NCBI GenBank assembly: GCA_018830325.1
Contig: JAHJSQ010000032.1
Location: 1-44,315 of the forward strand
Length of the DNA stretch: 44,315 nucleotides
Direction: 5' to 3'
Source of the DNA: Gammaproteobacteria bacterium
GTDB taxonomy: Bacteria > Pseudomonadota > Gammaproteobacteria > Methylococcales > Methylomonadaceae
Shown here: in pieces, positions 8,853 to 17,881 of the stretch
Layout: every line of letters starts with the position of its first letter
Numbering within the stretch: the first letter of the stretch is position 1
Notes under the pieces: model-generated
What the model saw: only the letters and a program-made list of their open reading frames with translations
What the model was told of the DNA's origin: nothing
Databases searched by the model: none
Translations under genes and position numbers: made by a program

Positions 8853-10469
8853 ATGATCGATGAATTGAGCCAATTTCTGTCAACAAAGGGATTGCTCCCT
8901 CACGGTTATTGTTTAAGTTGGTCGCCGCCTTTAGTGATGACTTATGTCGTTAGCGAAACATTGATTTTTCTCGCTTATTTTTCCATGCCGGCCGCGTTGT
9001 CTTATTTCGCGAGACGACGCAAGGACTTTCCCTATCAATGGGTACTGTGGATGTTCGCCACGTTTATCATGGCTTGCGGACTGACTCATCTGATCGGGGC
9101 AGTCTTACTTTGGCAACCTTGGTATGGCTTGGATGTTATTTTCAAGTCGACTACCGCTCTGATTTCGATCGGCGCAGCCGTGTCGCTCTGGTATGTGCTT
9201 CCCGACGCGCTTAGATTACCTAGCCCCGCGCAATTGCGTCGAGTCAATGAGCAATTACAAGCTGAAATTATCGAACGAAGAAGGGTTGAAGAAGAGTTAA
9301 GGCAAGCGAAGTCTGAAATCGAACTAAGCTTGCACAAGGAACGAATACTTCGTGCGGCTATTGTCGAGTTTTCCGATGATGCGATTATTGGCGGCAGTGA
9401 CGATGGAGTCATAACGGATTGGAACAGGGCCGCTGAGGCGATGTTTGGCTATACCTCAAAGGAAGTTCTAGGGCAATCGCTGCTCTCGCTGATGGCGCCC
9501 GCACAGCGCGATCAAGAGCAGATGCTAGTCGAAATTGTCGGTAGGGGGCGATCGGTCAGGCAGCACGAATTACAGTGTTTACATAAGAATGGCAATTTGT
9601 TCGATGTGGCGATGACTATTTCACCGATTTTCGATGAAGAGAAAAAAGTGGTGGCTTTATCAACGATTGCTCGGGATATCACCGAGCGAAAGCGTAATGA
9701 GCTGGAGATACTGAGACTCAATGCCGATTTAGAACGACGCGTAAAGGAAAGAACCGCCGAACTGACCTTGGCGAACCGAGAGTTGGATAGCTTCGCTTAT
9801 GCGGTCTCCCATGATTTACGAGCTCCGGTCCGAGCATTGAATGGTTTGAGTTGGGCTTTGATCGAAGACTATGCGAATGAATTGCAAGAACAGGCACAAG
9901 AATATTTACAACAGATCGGTGTTGCGACCGGCCGTATGAATGATTTGATCGACGGCTTATTATCGTTATCGCGAAATACCCGTGGCGAGTTAAGCCGCGA
10001 TCGGGTTGATATTTCTTCGCTGGCGGTTCGCGTGCTCGCCGAACTGTCCGATAACAATCCCGGATGTCATGTCGATGTGCGGGTCGAACAAGGTCTGAAT
10101 GCTTATTGCGATAAACGCATGATCGAATCGGTCATATCTAATTTGCTCGAAAATGCTTGGAAATATACGACTAAACAAAAGACGGCGAGCATTCGAGTGT
10201 TTGCTCGAGATAGAGAAGGCGTCCGCTATTTTTGTGTGGCCGACAATGGTGTCGGCTTCAATATGGCAAATGCCGAACGCTTATTTCAGCCTTTCCAACG
10301 CTTGCATCATCAAAATGAATTTCCCGGAATTGGTATCGGTTTGGCTACCGTTAAACGCATCATCAATCGACACGGCGGCGTAATCGAAGCAAATAGCCAA
10401 CCAGGTAAAGGAGCTGAGTTTTGCTTTTCATTGCCTGAAATTGCGGTCGAAGGAAACGAGTCATCATGA
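8853..10469 (+). CDS. histidine kinase with ethylene-receptor-like membrane domain and PAS domain
   Basis: The first 115 residues form three membrane helices resembling the ethylene-binding domain of plant ETR1 and its bacterial relatives. Relative to ETR1, with a constant offset of 10, it keeps Tyr32 (Y42), Pro36 (P46), Ile62 (I72) and the copper ligands Cys65 and His69 (C75, H79 in CGLTH). Asp25 is Glu (E35) and Ile35 is Met (M45). An HGYCLSW segment typical of bacterial members precedes helix 1. A coiled coil, one PAS/PAC (about 160-285) and a kinase core follow: HisKA with SHDLRAPV (H320) and an HATPase with [15 protein letters not shown] and GIGIGLA. The stop overlaps the next gene by four bases (ATGA), so the hybrid kinase is its likely partner. 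Copper and ethylene binding are inferred from family knowledge, not shown. Confidence 0.88.
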   Translation: MIDELSQFLSTKGLLPHGYCLSWSPPLVMTYVVSETLIFLAYFSMPAALSYFARRRKDFPYQWVLWMFATFIMACGLTHLIGAVLLWQPWYGLDVIFKSTTALISIGAAVSLWYVLPDALRLPSPAQLRRVNEQLQAEIIERRRVEEELRQAKSEIELSLHKERILRAAIVEFSDDAIIGGSDDGVITDWNRAAEAMFGYTSKEVLGQSLLSLMAPAQRDQEQMLVEIVGRGRSVRQHELQCLHKNGNLFDVAMTISPIFDEEKKVVALSTIARDITERKRNELEILRLNADLERRVKERTAELTLANRELDSFAYAVSHDLRAPVRALNGLSWALIEDYANELQEQAQEYLQQIGVATGRMNDLIDGLLSLSRNTRGELSRDRVDISSLAVRVLAELSDNNPGCHVDVRVEQGLNAYCDKRMIESVISNLLENAWKYTTKQKTASIRVFARDREGVRYFCVADNGVGFNMANAERLFQPFQRLHHQNEFPGIGIGLATVKRIINRHGGVIEANSQPGKGAEFCFSLPEIAVEGNESS

Positions 10470-13400
10470 ATGACGTACAAAAAATTCTTGTCATCGAGGA
10501 TAGCGAGGCAGATTTTTTGTTGTTGGAACGCTATTTGCGTAGGCATGGACTCGCGTCTGTGTGTTTTTGCGTAAGCTCCAATACGGAGTTGTGGCGTGCT
10601 TTGCAAAACGAATGGGATTTGGTTCTTTCCGACTATAATGTGCCCGGCATGAATTTTCAGTCGACGCTACAGTTTATTAAGGCACATCGGGGCGACTTGC
10701 CGATTATTTTAGTGACGAGTACGATCGGCGAAGAAGCCGCCGTAGACTTGTTATGGCAAGGCGTTAGCGATTTCGTACTCAAGGATAATCTTGCCCGCTT
10801 GCCTTCGTCCATCCATCGCGCTTTGAATGAAGTCAAAGAGCATCGCGCTCTGCAACAAGCCGAAGTCGCGTTAAAGCAAAGCCAGGCGAAAGCCCTCGAG
10901 GAGCAACGCCTAGCCCGTCTTGCCGCGTTGAACTTAATGGAGGACGCGATCGCGGCGCAAACTAGAGCGGAACAGGCGCATGCCGCATTGTTGGAGTCGG
11001 AAGCTAAATTTCGTTTGTTGGCTGAGAACTCTTCGGATTGTATTTTTTGGCTCGATCCTGATGGGCAATTCAATTATATTTCGCCAGGGTGTGCGCAAAT
11101 AACAGGTTACCCCGCTGATGCCTTTCTTGAGAATTCGAAGTTCATGGACGAGCTTGTGCATGAAGAGGATCGGGACAGATATCGACACTATCTGATGAGC
11201 GATAGTGAAGACAAAACGGGCTATTTGGAATTTCGAATCGTACACAAGAATGGCACTATCCGTTGGATCAGTCATCAGAATAAGGCGATCTATGACGAGA
11301 ACGGGGCTTATCTAGGCAAGCATGGCTGCCATCGCGATATTACCGCGCAAAAATCGATGGAGCAAGAGTTGCGCGATAGTGAGGCGCGTTTCCGGGTGGC
11401 CGTTGAGAACATTCGGGATGCCTTTATTTTAATGGATGCAGACGATAGGATAGTTATTTGGAACCCCGCAGCCGAGACAATATTCGGTTATACGCAAGAC
11501 GAAGTGAAGGGGAAGTTGCTTCATGCTACGATTGCGCCTTCTCGTTTACATGATTCAGCCTCAGCCGGGTTATCGAATTTCAAACAAACAGGGGATGGAC
11601 CGGTTGTCGGTCGTACTTTGGAATTGCCTGCCGTTCGCCGAAACGGCGAGGAGTTTTTGGTCGAGCTTTCCCTGTCGTCTGTCGAATTGGACGGGCATTG
11701 GTATGCTGCCGGTATTGTCCGCGACATTACCGAGCGTAAACAAACAGAGGAGCAGTTACGCAAGCTTGCACAAGCCGTCGAGCAGAGTCCCGAAAGCATT
11801 GTGATCGCTAATTTGGATGCCGAGATCGAATATGTCAATCAGGCTTTTGTGGCGAATACTGGCTATAGCCTTGACGAGGTAATCGGTCGTAACCCTAAAA
11901 TTTTACACTCCGGTAAGACGCCGCGTGAGACGATCATTCAATTTTGGGATGCAATGAGGCGCGGTGAAACTTGGAAAGGCGAATTTATCAACCGGCGCAA
12001 GGACGGTAGCGAATATATCGAGTTCGCTATCGTTTCGCCGCTGCGTCAGCCGGACGGTCGTATTACACATTATGTGTCGGTCAAAGAGGATATTACCGAC
12101 AAAAAACATAACGGCGAGGAATTGGACCGCTATCGTCATCATCTGGAAGAACTGGTCGCCGATCGAACGGCGGAGCTGGAAAAAGCGCGTGCCGCGGCGG
12201 ATGCGGCAAACAAGGCCAAGAGCTCGTTTCTGGCGAATATGAGTCATGAAATTCGCACGCCGATGAATGCGATTCTCGGCTTGACTTATTTATTAAAACA
12301 AAGCCCGTTGTCGCCCGTGCAAGGCGAACGCCTGACTAAAATCGAGATTTCCGCTCAACACTTGTTGTCGATAATTAATGATATTTTGGACTTATCCAAG
12401 ATCGAGGCAGGGCGTTTGCAATTGGAGCAAACCGACTTCGCGCTCGAGGCCGTGTTGGATCATATTAAATCGTTGATTGCCGATCAAGCCAAGCTCAAGG
12501 GCTTGTCGGTTATTTCGGATAGTGACGGCGTTCCTTATTGGCTTAGAGGCGATCCGACACGTTTACGGCAAGCGATGTTGAACTATGCGGGCAATGCTGT
12601 GAAATTTACCGAACAAGGTTCGATTGCCTTGCGCGCCAAACTGTTACAAGAGAGCGAGCAAGGCTTATTAGTTCGTTTTGAAGTTCAGGATTCGGGAATC
12701 GGCATCGCCGAAGAGCATTTGCCGTTATTGTTTGAATCTTTTTCTCAAACCGATGTGTCGATTACCCGAAAATACGGCGGTACCGGTTTGGGATTGGCGA
12801 TCACCAAAAGGCTTGCGGCTATGATGGGCGGAGACGTCGGCGTTGAAAGCCGAATTGGGCAGGGTAGTACTTTTTGGTTTACCGCTTGGCTTCGTCGCGG
12901 GCGTGGCGTGATGCCGGCGATACAAGTTGAAACAACCCAAGCTGTCGATGATCTATTGCGTCGCCGATATGCGGGCGCGCGTTTACTTGTGGCGGAAGAC
13001 AACCCGATTAATCGAGAAGTCGTTTTGGAATTATTACATGGTGTCGGTTTGTCGGTGGACACGGCCGAAAATGGTCGTGTTGCATTGGATAAAGTCCGGT
13101 CGAAACAGTACGATTTGGTATTGATGGATATGCAGATGCCCGAGATGGACGGTTTGGCGGCTACCCGGGTGATTCGTTCTCAGCCGGAGTATGCGCCGTT
13201 ACCGATTTTAGCGATGACCGCTAATGCTTTCGACGAAGACCGGCGCGTTTGTTTAGATGCCGGAATGAATGATTTCGTGGCCAAACCGGTGATTCCGCAG
13301 GTGCTTTATACTGTGGTGTTGCGTTGGTTGGCGCGCGCTAAACATGAATTGCCGGAGCTCGATAATCGATTTGAGGAGCCTCGACTAGTGTCCGATAAAT

Positions 13401-14026
13401 CGAATAGCCAAAGCGAGTTAGGGGATATACCGGGCGTGGATACGGTTAAGGGACTGCAGATGGTCAATGGCGATATCGGTAAATACCGACGGCTGTTACG
13501 TATGTTTGCGCAATCGCATCGGCAAGACATGAGTCTGGCACGGAAACAATTAGCCTCCGGCGATAACGAAGCCGTTCGTCGCTTAGCACATGCTCTTAAA
13601 GGTGTAGCGGCGACTTTAGGCGCTAGCGTTGTTGCCGATTGTGCGGAAGCATTGGACAATGCCTTACGGGCAGATGCCGGACTGGACGATTGTATGAAAT
13701 TGGCGCTTGTATGCGAACATGAATTAATACAGTTGGTCGAGGCAATTCAGTCTTTGCCCGAAGCAACCGAACAGGATGATGTCGAGTCGATTGATGTCGA
13801 TCCCGAACACTTGAGGAGCATCATTCAAGACCTTGAGCGCTTATTGGATGAGAGCAATGTTAAAGCCGGCAGTTTAAGCCGTGAATCGGCGGCGATGTTG
13901 CGGGTCTATTTAGGCGATCGTTTTGCGATGTTTAATCGGTGTATTGATCGGTTCGATTATGACGAGGCTTTACGGATATTGAGAAGAGTACCGGATAACG
14001 ATAATGACGGATTGTCGTTATCCTAA
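10466..14026 (+). CDS. hybrid sensor kinase REC-PASx3-HisKA-HATPase-REC-HPt
   Basis: A 1186-residue cytosolic phosphorelay protein with no membrane segment. Order: receiver (1-125, Asp56 in LSDYNVPG), coiled coil, three PAS/PAC units (about 175-300, 305-430, 435-555), dimerisation helix with SHEIRTPMN (H594), HATPase (about 700-815, with [14 protein letters not shown] and GGTGLGLA), a second receiver (D888 in [11 protein letters not shown]), and an HPt domain (about 990-1100) with [13 protein letters not shown] (H1042). An additional C-terminal segment of about 90 residues has no recognised domain. The N-terminal receiver can accept phosphate from the coupled ethylene-receptor-like kinase. 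The HPt would pass phosphate to a separate regulator; the REC-HD-GYP and REC-kinase proteins nearby are candidates. The ATG is fixed by the four-base overlap with the upstream gene. Confidence 0.9.
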   Translation: MNDVQKILVIEDSEADFLLLERYLRRHGLASVCFCVSSNTELWRALQNEWDLVLSDYNVPGMNFQSTLQFIKAHRGDLPIILVTSTIGEEAAVDLLWQGVSDFVLKDNLARLPSSIHRALNEVKEHRALQQAEVALKQSQAKALEEQRLARLAALNLMEDAIAAQTRAEQAHAALLESEAKFRLLAENSSDCIFWLDPDGQFNYISPGCAQITGYPADAFLENSKFMDELVHEEDRDRYRHYLMSDSEDKTGYLEFRIVHKNGTIRWISHQNKAIYDENGAYLGKHGCHRDITAQKSMEQELRDSEARFRVAVENIRDAFILMDADDRIVIWNPAAETIFGYTQDEVKGKLLHATIAPSRLHDSASAGLSNFKQTGDGPVVGRTLELPAVRRNGEEFLVELSLSSVELDGHWYAAGIVRDITERKQTEEQLRKLAQAVEQSPESIVIANLDAEIEYVNQAFVANTGYSLDEVIGRNPKILHSGKTPRETIIQFWDAMRRGETWKGEFINRRKDGSEYIEFAIVSPLRQPDGRITHYVSVKEDITDKKHNGEELDRYRHHLEELVADRTAELEKARAAADAANKAKSSFLANMSHEIRTPMNAILGLTYLLKQSPLSPVQGERLTKIEISAQHLLSIINDILDLSKIEAGRLQLEQTDFALEAVLDHIKSLIADQAKLKGLSVISDSDGVPYWLRGDPTRLRQAMLNYAGNAVKFTEQGSIALRAKLLQESEQGLLVRFEVQDSGIGIAEEHLPLLFESFSQTDVSITRKYGGTGLGLAITKRLAAMMGGDVGVESRIGQGSTFWFTAWLRRGRGVMPAIQVETTQAVDDLLRRRYAGARLLVAEDNPINREVVLELLHGVGLSVDTAENGRVALDKVRSKQYDLVLMDMQMPEMDGLAATRVIRSQPEYAPLPILAMTANAFDEDRRVCLDAGMNDFVAKPVIPQVLYTVVLRWLARAKHELPELDNRFEEPRLVSDKSNSQSELGDIPGVDTVKGLQMVNGDIGKYRRLLRMFAQSHRQDMSLARKQLASGDNEAVRRLAHALKGVAATLGASVVADCAEALDNALRADAGLDDCMKLALVCEHELIQLVEAIQSLPEATEQDDVESIDVDPEHLRSIIQDLERLLDESNVKAGSLSRESAAMLRVYLGDRFAMFNRCIDRFDYDEALRILRRVPDNDNDGLSLS

Positions 14027-14100
14027 CGATCATGAAGAACGGCAAATGAAAGCTCTTTGGTGACGGAGAGTGCGGTCACTCGCACGACATGATGCCGTGA

Positions 14101-14116
14101 ACCCAGCACCTAAATT
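14101..14116. repeat. half copy of the 67-bp palindromic repeat
   Basis: ACCCAGCACCTAAATT is preceded by GATGCCGTGA as in full copies, but no matching right arm follows. Instead the sequence runs into the CATTCCCAAG palindrome at 14131. This copy was truncated or replaced. Confidence 0.6.
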
Positions 14117-14130
14117 ACGCAAGTTTTGCT

Positions 14131-14155
14131 CATTCCCAAGCTCTGCTTGGGAATG
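14131..14155. repeat. CATTCCCAAG palindrome, variant of the element at 4625
   Basis: CATTCCCAAGCTC then TGCTTGGGAATG forms a perfect stem around a CTC-like loop. A half copy in inverted sense follows at 14184-14203. It is related to the CGTTCCCA palindrome near 4625 by sequence and loop. Confidence 0.6.
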
Positions 14156-14313
14156 CAGTTTCGGAACCTCCGCTTCCCGTGTCGTTTCCCAAGCAGAGCT
14201 CTCATCGTTATACATAAGTCAAAAATTACCCTTTTGCAATCTTAACCAATGAGACCTCGATAGCATTTGTTGCCACTTAACATTAGCGGATCACCTAACG
14301 CTAGACTAACCGC

Positions 14314-14405
14314 GTAGGGTACGCTGTGCGTACCATGGTAACCCCGCAATGTTCATGTGCCAACCGAGCCGCCAGGGCACGACTTTGGTACGCGCAGCGT
14401 ACCCT
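14314..14405. repeat. TACGC/GCGTA inverted-repeat element, copy 2
   Basis: GTAGGGTACGCTGTGCGTACC at 14314 and GGTACGCGCAGCGTACCCTAC ending about 14406 are inverted. The spacer is shorter than in the 8260 copy. The remainder of 14027-14519 is repeat-derived and holds no supported gene; the promoter for the REC-kinase should lie in 14406-14519. Confidence 0.65.
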
Positions 14406-14519
14406 ACAATTTATGTATAACGAAGAGAGCAGAGCTTGGTAAACAACGATGAATGCAAATTCACGAATTTTCACAGTAATTGCCGCAATTGATTCGGCCT
14501 GACAACGCGAGAAATCGTC

Positions 14520-15791
14520 ATGGATAATAAAAAAAAGCTACTGATCATCGACGATATTCCGGCTAATCTTGAGTTGATGGCTGGAGTTTTAAAAGATGAT
14601 TATAGTGTTCAAGTTGCTTCATCCGGTGAAAAAGGCTTGAAATTGGCGCGTGAGCACATGCCTGATTTAATATTGCTTGATGTGATGATGCCGGGAATGA
14701 GCGGTTACGATGTGTGCCGTCGACTGAAAGCCGAACCGGAACTTTGCGAAATCCCGGTGATTTTCGTAACGGCACTAGACGATCATGCCGATGAGGCATT
14801 CGGTTTGCAATTGGGGGCCGTCGACTATATCGTTAAACCGGTTGTGCCGGGCATCGTCATGGCACGCGTTAAAAGCCAATTAGCGCTAAAAAACGAGCGC
14901 GACTTACTGGCAAGTCAAAATGCATGGCTAAAATGCGAAGTCGAACGCCGTATGAACGAATTAAAAGAGGCTCAGGCGTTTTTATTCCAATCCGAAAAAA
15001 TGGCGTCATTAGGCTTGCTGGCTGCCGGTATTGTTCATGAGATTAATAACCCGTTGAGTTATGTCTATGCGAATTTGGAAGGCTTAAAAGATCGCTTACA
15101 GTCGGTATGGTCTATTTTCGAATTGACCGAAAAGTTTTCCCGGCAATTGCCGGAAGACCAGCCCGATGTGTTGTTTTTCCAGAAGCTTAAAGAAGAATTG
15201 GATTACGATAATTTTAAAGTCGATTTAGCCGAATTGATCGAGGAGTCGATCGAGGGGGCAGTGCGAGCTAGAACAATCATTCAGAATCTTCGCGAGTTTT
15301 CGCATATGAATGAGCGCGAAAACTGTCCGCATGATATTGAGTCAGGCATCGATGCAACACTTAACATCGTGAATAACGAGTTAAAGTATAAAGCGGAAAT
15401 TATCAAGGAATATGGTGGGCTTGAACCGATTAACTGCGTCGGTTCTCAGATTAATCAGGTCGTGATGAATTTACTGGTGAATGCCGCACAAGCCATCGAA
15501 AAATCAGGAAAAATAATGATAAGAACGGGCGGTCAAGGGCAAGACAGGGTATGGATAGAGGTTGAAGATACGGGTTGCGGCATGTCCGAGGAGGTTAGGC
15601 GGAAAGTATTCGACCCGTTTTTTACGACCAAGCCGGTCGGTCAGGGGACGGGCCTAGGTTTATCGCTGTCCTATAAGATCATCAAGGAGCATGGCGGGAC
15701 GATCGATTTGGCATCGGAATTAGGTAAGGGGACAAAATTCCGTGTCTATTTGCCTGTCAATAAAGAGGTGGAGCCTGGAGCTCCATTATAA
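14520..15791 (+). CDS. receiver-histidine kinase (REC-HisKA-HATPase)
   Basis: A soluble 423-residue kinase with its receiver in front: IIDD acidic pair, Asp54 in LLDVMMPGMSGY, Lys in IVKP. The linker has QNAWLKCEVERRM, almost the same as in the HD-GYP regulator at 4724, followed by a short coiled coil. The dimerisation helix reads AAGIVHEINNPLSYV (H173), typical of the HisKA group that phosphorylates NtrC-like or c-di-GMP regulators. The HATPase has NLLVNAAQAI, EDTGCGM, FDPFFTTKP and GTGLGLSLSY. A receiver on the kinase side lets it be a middle step of a relay, so the hybrid kinase HPt upstream may feed it. It has its own upstream region full of repeats and is convergent with the ABC gene. 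The start is the ATG at 14520; the ribosome site is weak. Confidence 0.9.
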   Translation: MDNKKKLLIIDDIPANLELMAGVLKDDYSVQVASSGEKGLKLAREHMPDLILLDVMMPGMSGYDVCRRLKAEPELCEIPVIFVTALDDHADEAFGLQLGAVDYIVKPVVPGIVMARVKSQLALKNERDLLASQNAWLKCEVERRMNELKEAQAFLFQSEKMASLGLLAAGIVHEINNPLSYVYANLEGLKDRLQSVWSIFELTEKFSRQLPEDQPDVLFFQKLKEELDYDNFKVDLAELIEESIEGAVRARTIIQNLREFSHMNERENCPHDIESGIDATLNIVNNELKYKAEIIKEYGGLEPINCVGSQINQVVMNLLVNAAQAIEKSGKIMIRTGGQGQDRVWIEVEDTGCGMSEEVRRKVFDPFFTTKPVGQGTGLGLSLSYKIIKEHGGTIDLASELGKGTKFRVYLPVNKEVEPGAPL

Positions 15792-15859
15792 AGGCCAGAA
15801 TACACTCATATTGACTCTATTTAGAAAGTCACAGCATGCCGTTAATAAATTTCTTATTA

Positions 15860-16795
15860 TCAGGATACGTTACGACGGCTCGATTCGGTCAGTTTGACAA
15901 AAACATCTTCAATCGATTGTTTTATTTCGGTAATTTCTATTAATCCCCAGCCCAGGCGAACGGCAGTTTCGGTAATATGTTCGTTAAGATTTTGCGTATT
16001 ATCGTGGTGTAGTCGCGTAATGTTTCCGGGTAGGCCTTCGACTGACAATATGCCGGGTATTGCTTTCAATGTGTTGAAATCGGCCGGCCGTCGAGTTTTG
16101 ATTTGCAGTATGCTGGTTTTCATCTGCCGGTTGAGTCCTTCGATCGTTTCGTGAAAAATCATTTTGCCGTGCTGAATGATTTGTACATGCGTACAGGACT
16201 CTTGGACTTCAGGCAGAATATGAGTGGACAGAATGACGCCGTGGTCTTGGCCTAATTCACGGATCAGGCTTCGAATTTCTCGGATTTGAATCGGGTCGAG
16301 CCCTACTGTCGGTTCATCGAGAATGACGACGTCGGGATTGTGCAAGATTGCTTGAGCGATGCCGACCCGTTGTTGAAAGCCTTTGGAAAGATTGCCGATG
16401 AGCCGGTTCGCGACTTCTCGCAGGCCGCAACGCTCCTTGGCCGTTTGGATGGCTTTTGATATATGTCCGCGCGTTAGACGATGGAGTCTCGCGCAATAAT
16501 GCAAGAATTCATTGACGGTTAATTCACGGTATAGCGGAGGTGTATCCGGTAAATAGCCGAGTTTCAGCTTGGCCGATTTCGGCTTATCGAGTATGTCGTA
16601 GCCGTTAATAGTAATGAGTCCGGCGCTGGGAGCAAGATTGCCGCAGAGCATTTGCATCGTCGTGGTTTTACCAGCGCCGTTCGGTCCTAAAAAACCTAGT
16701 ACTTCGCCTTTAGACAGGGTAAAACTAACATCGTCCACCGCACAAAGGTTGCCGTAATAACGGTATAAATGTTCGGCAATTATTAGATGACTCAT
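15860..16795 (-). CDS. ABC transporter ATP-binding protein (ABC-2 / GldA-like)
   Basis: A 311-residue ATPase that should energise an ABC-2 type exporter. Visible are Walker A GPNGAGKTTT, Q-loop region LGYLPDTPPLY, signature LSKGFQQRVGIAQAI (LSKGF for LSGGQ), Walker B VVILDEPTVGLDP and the switch His in STHIL. The C-terminal 80 residues match the extra domain of the GldA/CcmA-like group. The frame is open upstream to 16897, but the ATG at 16795 is preferred because the extension overlaps hflD and the family begins at MSHLIIAEHLYRYYG. No permease gene is adjacent, since the next gene downstream is on the other strand. It is the last gene of a minus-strand run; 11 bases separate it from hflD. 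Confidence 0.88.
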   Translation of the reverse strand: MSHLIIAEHLYRYYGNLCAVDDVSFTLSKGEVLGFLGPNGAGKTTTMQMLCGNLAPSAGLITINGYDILDKPKSAKLKLGYLPDTPPLYRELTVNEFLHYCARLHRLTRGHISKAIQTAKERCGLREVANRLIGNLSKGFQQRVGIAQAILHNPDVVILDEPTVGLDPIQIREIRSLIRELGQDHGVILSTHILPEVQESCTHVQIIQHGKMIFHETIEGLNRQMKTSILQIKTRRPADFNTLKAIPGILSVEGLPGNITRLHHDNTQNLNEHITETAVRLGWGLIEITEIKQSIEDVFVKLTESSRRNVS

Positions 16796-16806
16796 ACAGC
16801 AATTCG

Positions 16807-17436
16807 TTAGATTCGTTGGAGTAGTGCTTCGACTTCCGTTTGTAGTTTTTTTCGGAAGAACAAAAATTTCCAACGCGATCCGCCGCATTGCTTCCATAGG
16901 ATTGCCGAGCGTATGCCGGCGAGCAACAGAGCTCTGATTTTATTGACGATATCGGGTCTCGATAAATAATGTTGTTCTCCGTTGACCATGATCCTCGGTT
17001 GTAGCGTACTGATCGTATTGTGATAAATATCGCCGAGGTTGGCTAATACGTTTTCGTGCAAAAGCCCGAAAGTTTCGCTTTGCCGTTGGGCTTTTTCGAT
17101 GCCTTTGCCGATGACTTCCATTAAATCGGGACGGTTCGACACTTGTTTTTCAAGAAATACTAGCGATGCCGCATATCGTGCTTGTTCGGGATCTGCGATA
17201 TCGAAACCGGTCATTTGCCGGTTGAGTTGTTCCAATCCGAATTTGATACCGGCTAAGCCGCCATAAATATCTTCAACCGTATCCGAGTCGATTTTAAGAA
17301 TGCTGGCGATACTGGCTTCGGTTGCATCGGGATCTGATTTGCCGGTTGTTGCCAATTGCCTGACTAAAGCGGCTGCTTGGGCGATGCCTGCGAGTGCGAT
17401 CGCTTGGTTAGTAATGGTGTTGAGATTGTTTGTCAT
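16807..17436 (-). CDS. hflD: HflD-like lysogenization regulator
   Basis: A 209-residue, mostly helical protein of the HflD family. In E. coli it is a peripheral inner-membrane protein that binds phage lambda CII; its housekeeping role is unclear. Recognisable are ALAGIAQAAALVRQLA near the N-terminus, DIYGGLAGIKFGLEQL, RYAASLVFLE, LANLGDIYHNTISTLQPRI and AGIRSAILWKQCGGSRW near the C-terminus. The frame is open to 17496, but the ATG at 17436 overlaps the rhodanese stop as ATGA and gives the family N-terminus. In many gammaproteobacteria hflD lies between mnmA and purB. Here it sits between a rhodanese and an ABC ATPase, so the usual linkage is broken. Confidence 0.88.
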   Translation of the reverse strand: MTNNLNTITNQAIALAGIAQAAALVRQLATTGKSDPDATEASIASILKIDSDTVEDIYGGLAGIKFGLEQLNRQMTGFDIADPEQARYAASLVFLEKQVSNRPDLMEVIGKGIEKAQRQSETFGLLHENVLANLGDIYHNTISTLQPRIMVNGEQHYLSRPDIVNKIRALLLAGIRSAILWKQCGGSRWKFLFFRKKLQTEVEALLQRI

Positions 17437-17873
17437 TGTTTGCAAGCCAGTAAACCAGGGCAATGTTGAGTGGTGGCATAGCCAGCTTGAATCCAAGTCT
17501 GAATACCGTTTTGTAGATGATTGATGTTGCCTAAACCGAGCTTTTGCGTCAAGAGATTACCGGCTTTTTCACTTCGGTTACCGGAACGGCATACCAGCAC
17601 GACGGGTTGGTTCGGTGAAGTGCGTAATTTTTCCATTTCGCTTAGCCATTGTTCGGCATCGTATCGGCCTCGGTCATCGAAAAATTGCAGCCTTACGCTA
17701 TGAGGTATGGTCCCGGTCTCGGCCCATTCTTTTTCTGTACGAATATCGAGGATCAGCGCATTCTGCTTGGTTTTCATGTCGAGCATTTGCGGTATATCGA
17801 TAGCCTCAAGCTCACTCGCCGATAGTAACTGCGTATGGATCATCAATAAAAATAAAAATAAGAGCTTGTTCAC
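17433..17873 (-). CDS. exported rhodanese-like sulfurtransferase
   Basis: A single rhodanese domain of about 110 residues behind an N-terminal hydrophobic signal (MNKLLFLFLLM, likely cleaved near LLSAS-E). The active-site loop is CRSGNRSEKA with Cys95, the six-residue loop expected of an active sulfurtransferase. ILDIRTEKEWAETGTIP is the N-terminal family motif. The location should be periplasmic. The substrate is unknown; such proteins move sulfane sulfur or act in thiol handling. It lies 8 bases after the EAL-HDOD gene and overlaps hflD by four bases, so it belongs to the same transcript. Confidence 0.87.
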   Translation of the reverse strand: MNKLLFLFLLMIHTQLLSASELEAIDIPQMLDMKTKQNALILDIRTEKEWAETGTIPHSVRLQFFDDRGRYDAEQWLSEMEKLRTSPNQPVVLVCRSGNRSEKAGNLLTQKLGLGNINHLQNGIQTWIQAGYATTQHCPGLLACKQ

Positions 17874-17881
17874 GGAATCGG

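Noticed and set aside
8097-14519. CRISPR array suggested by repeated short motifs
   Set aside because: The repeats are palindromic, irregularly spaced and without uniform spacers, and no cas gene is present.
16796-16897. N-terminal extension of the ABC ATPase
   Set aside because: It overlaps the hflD coding end, and the family N-terminus begins at the ATG at 16795.
17437-17496. N-terminal extension of HflD
   Set aside because: It overlaps the rhodanese end, and the ATGA overlap at 17433-17436 gives the natural start.
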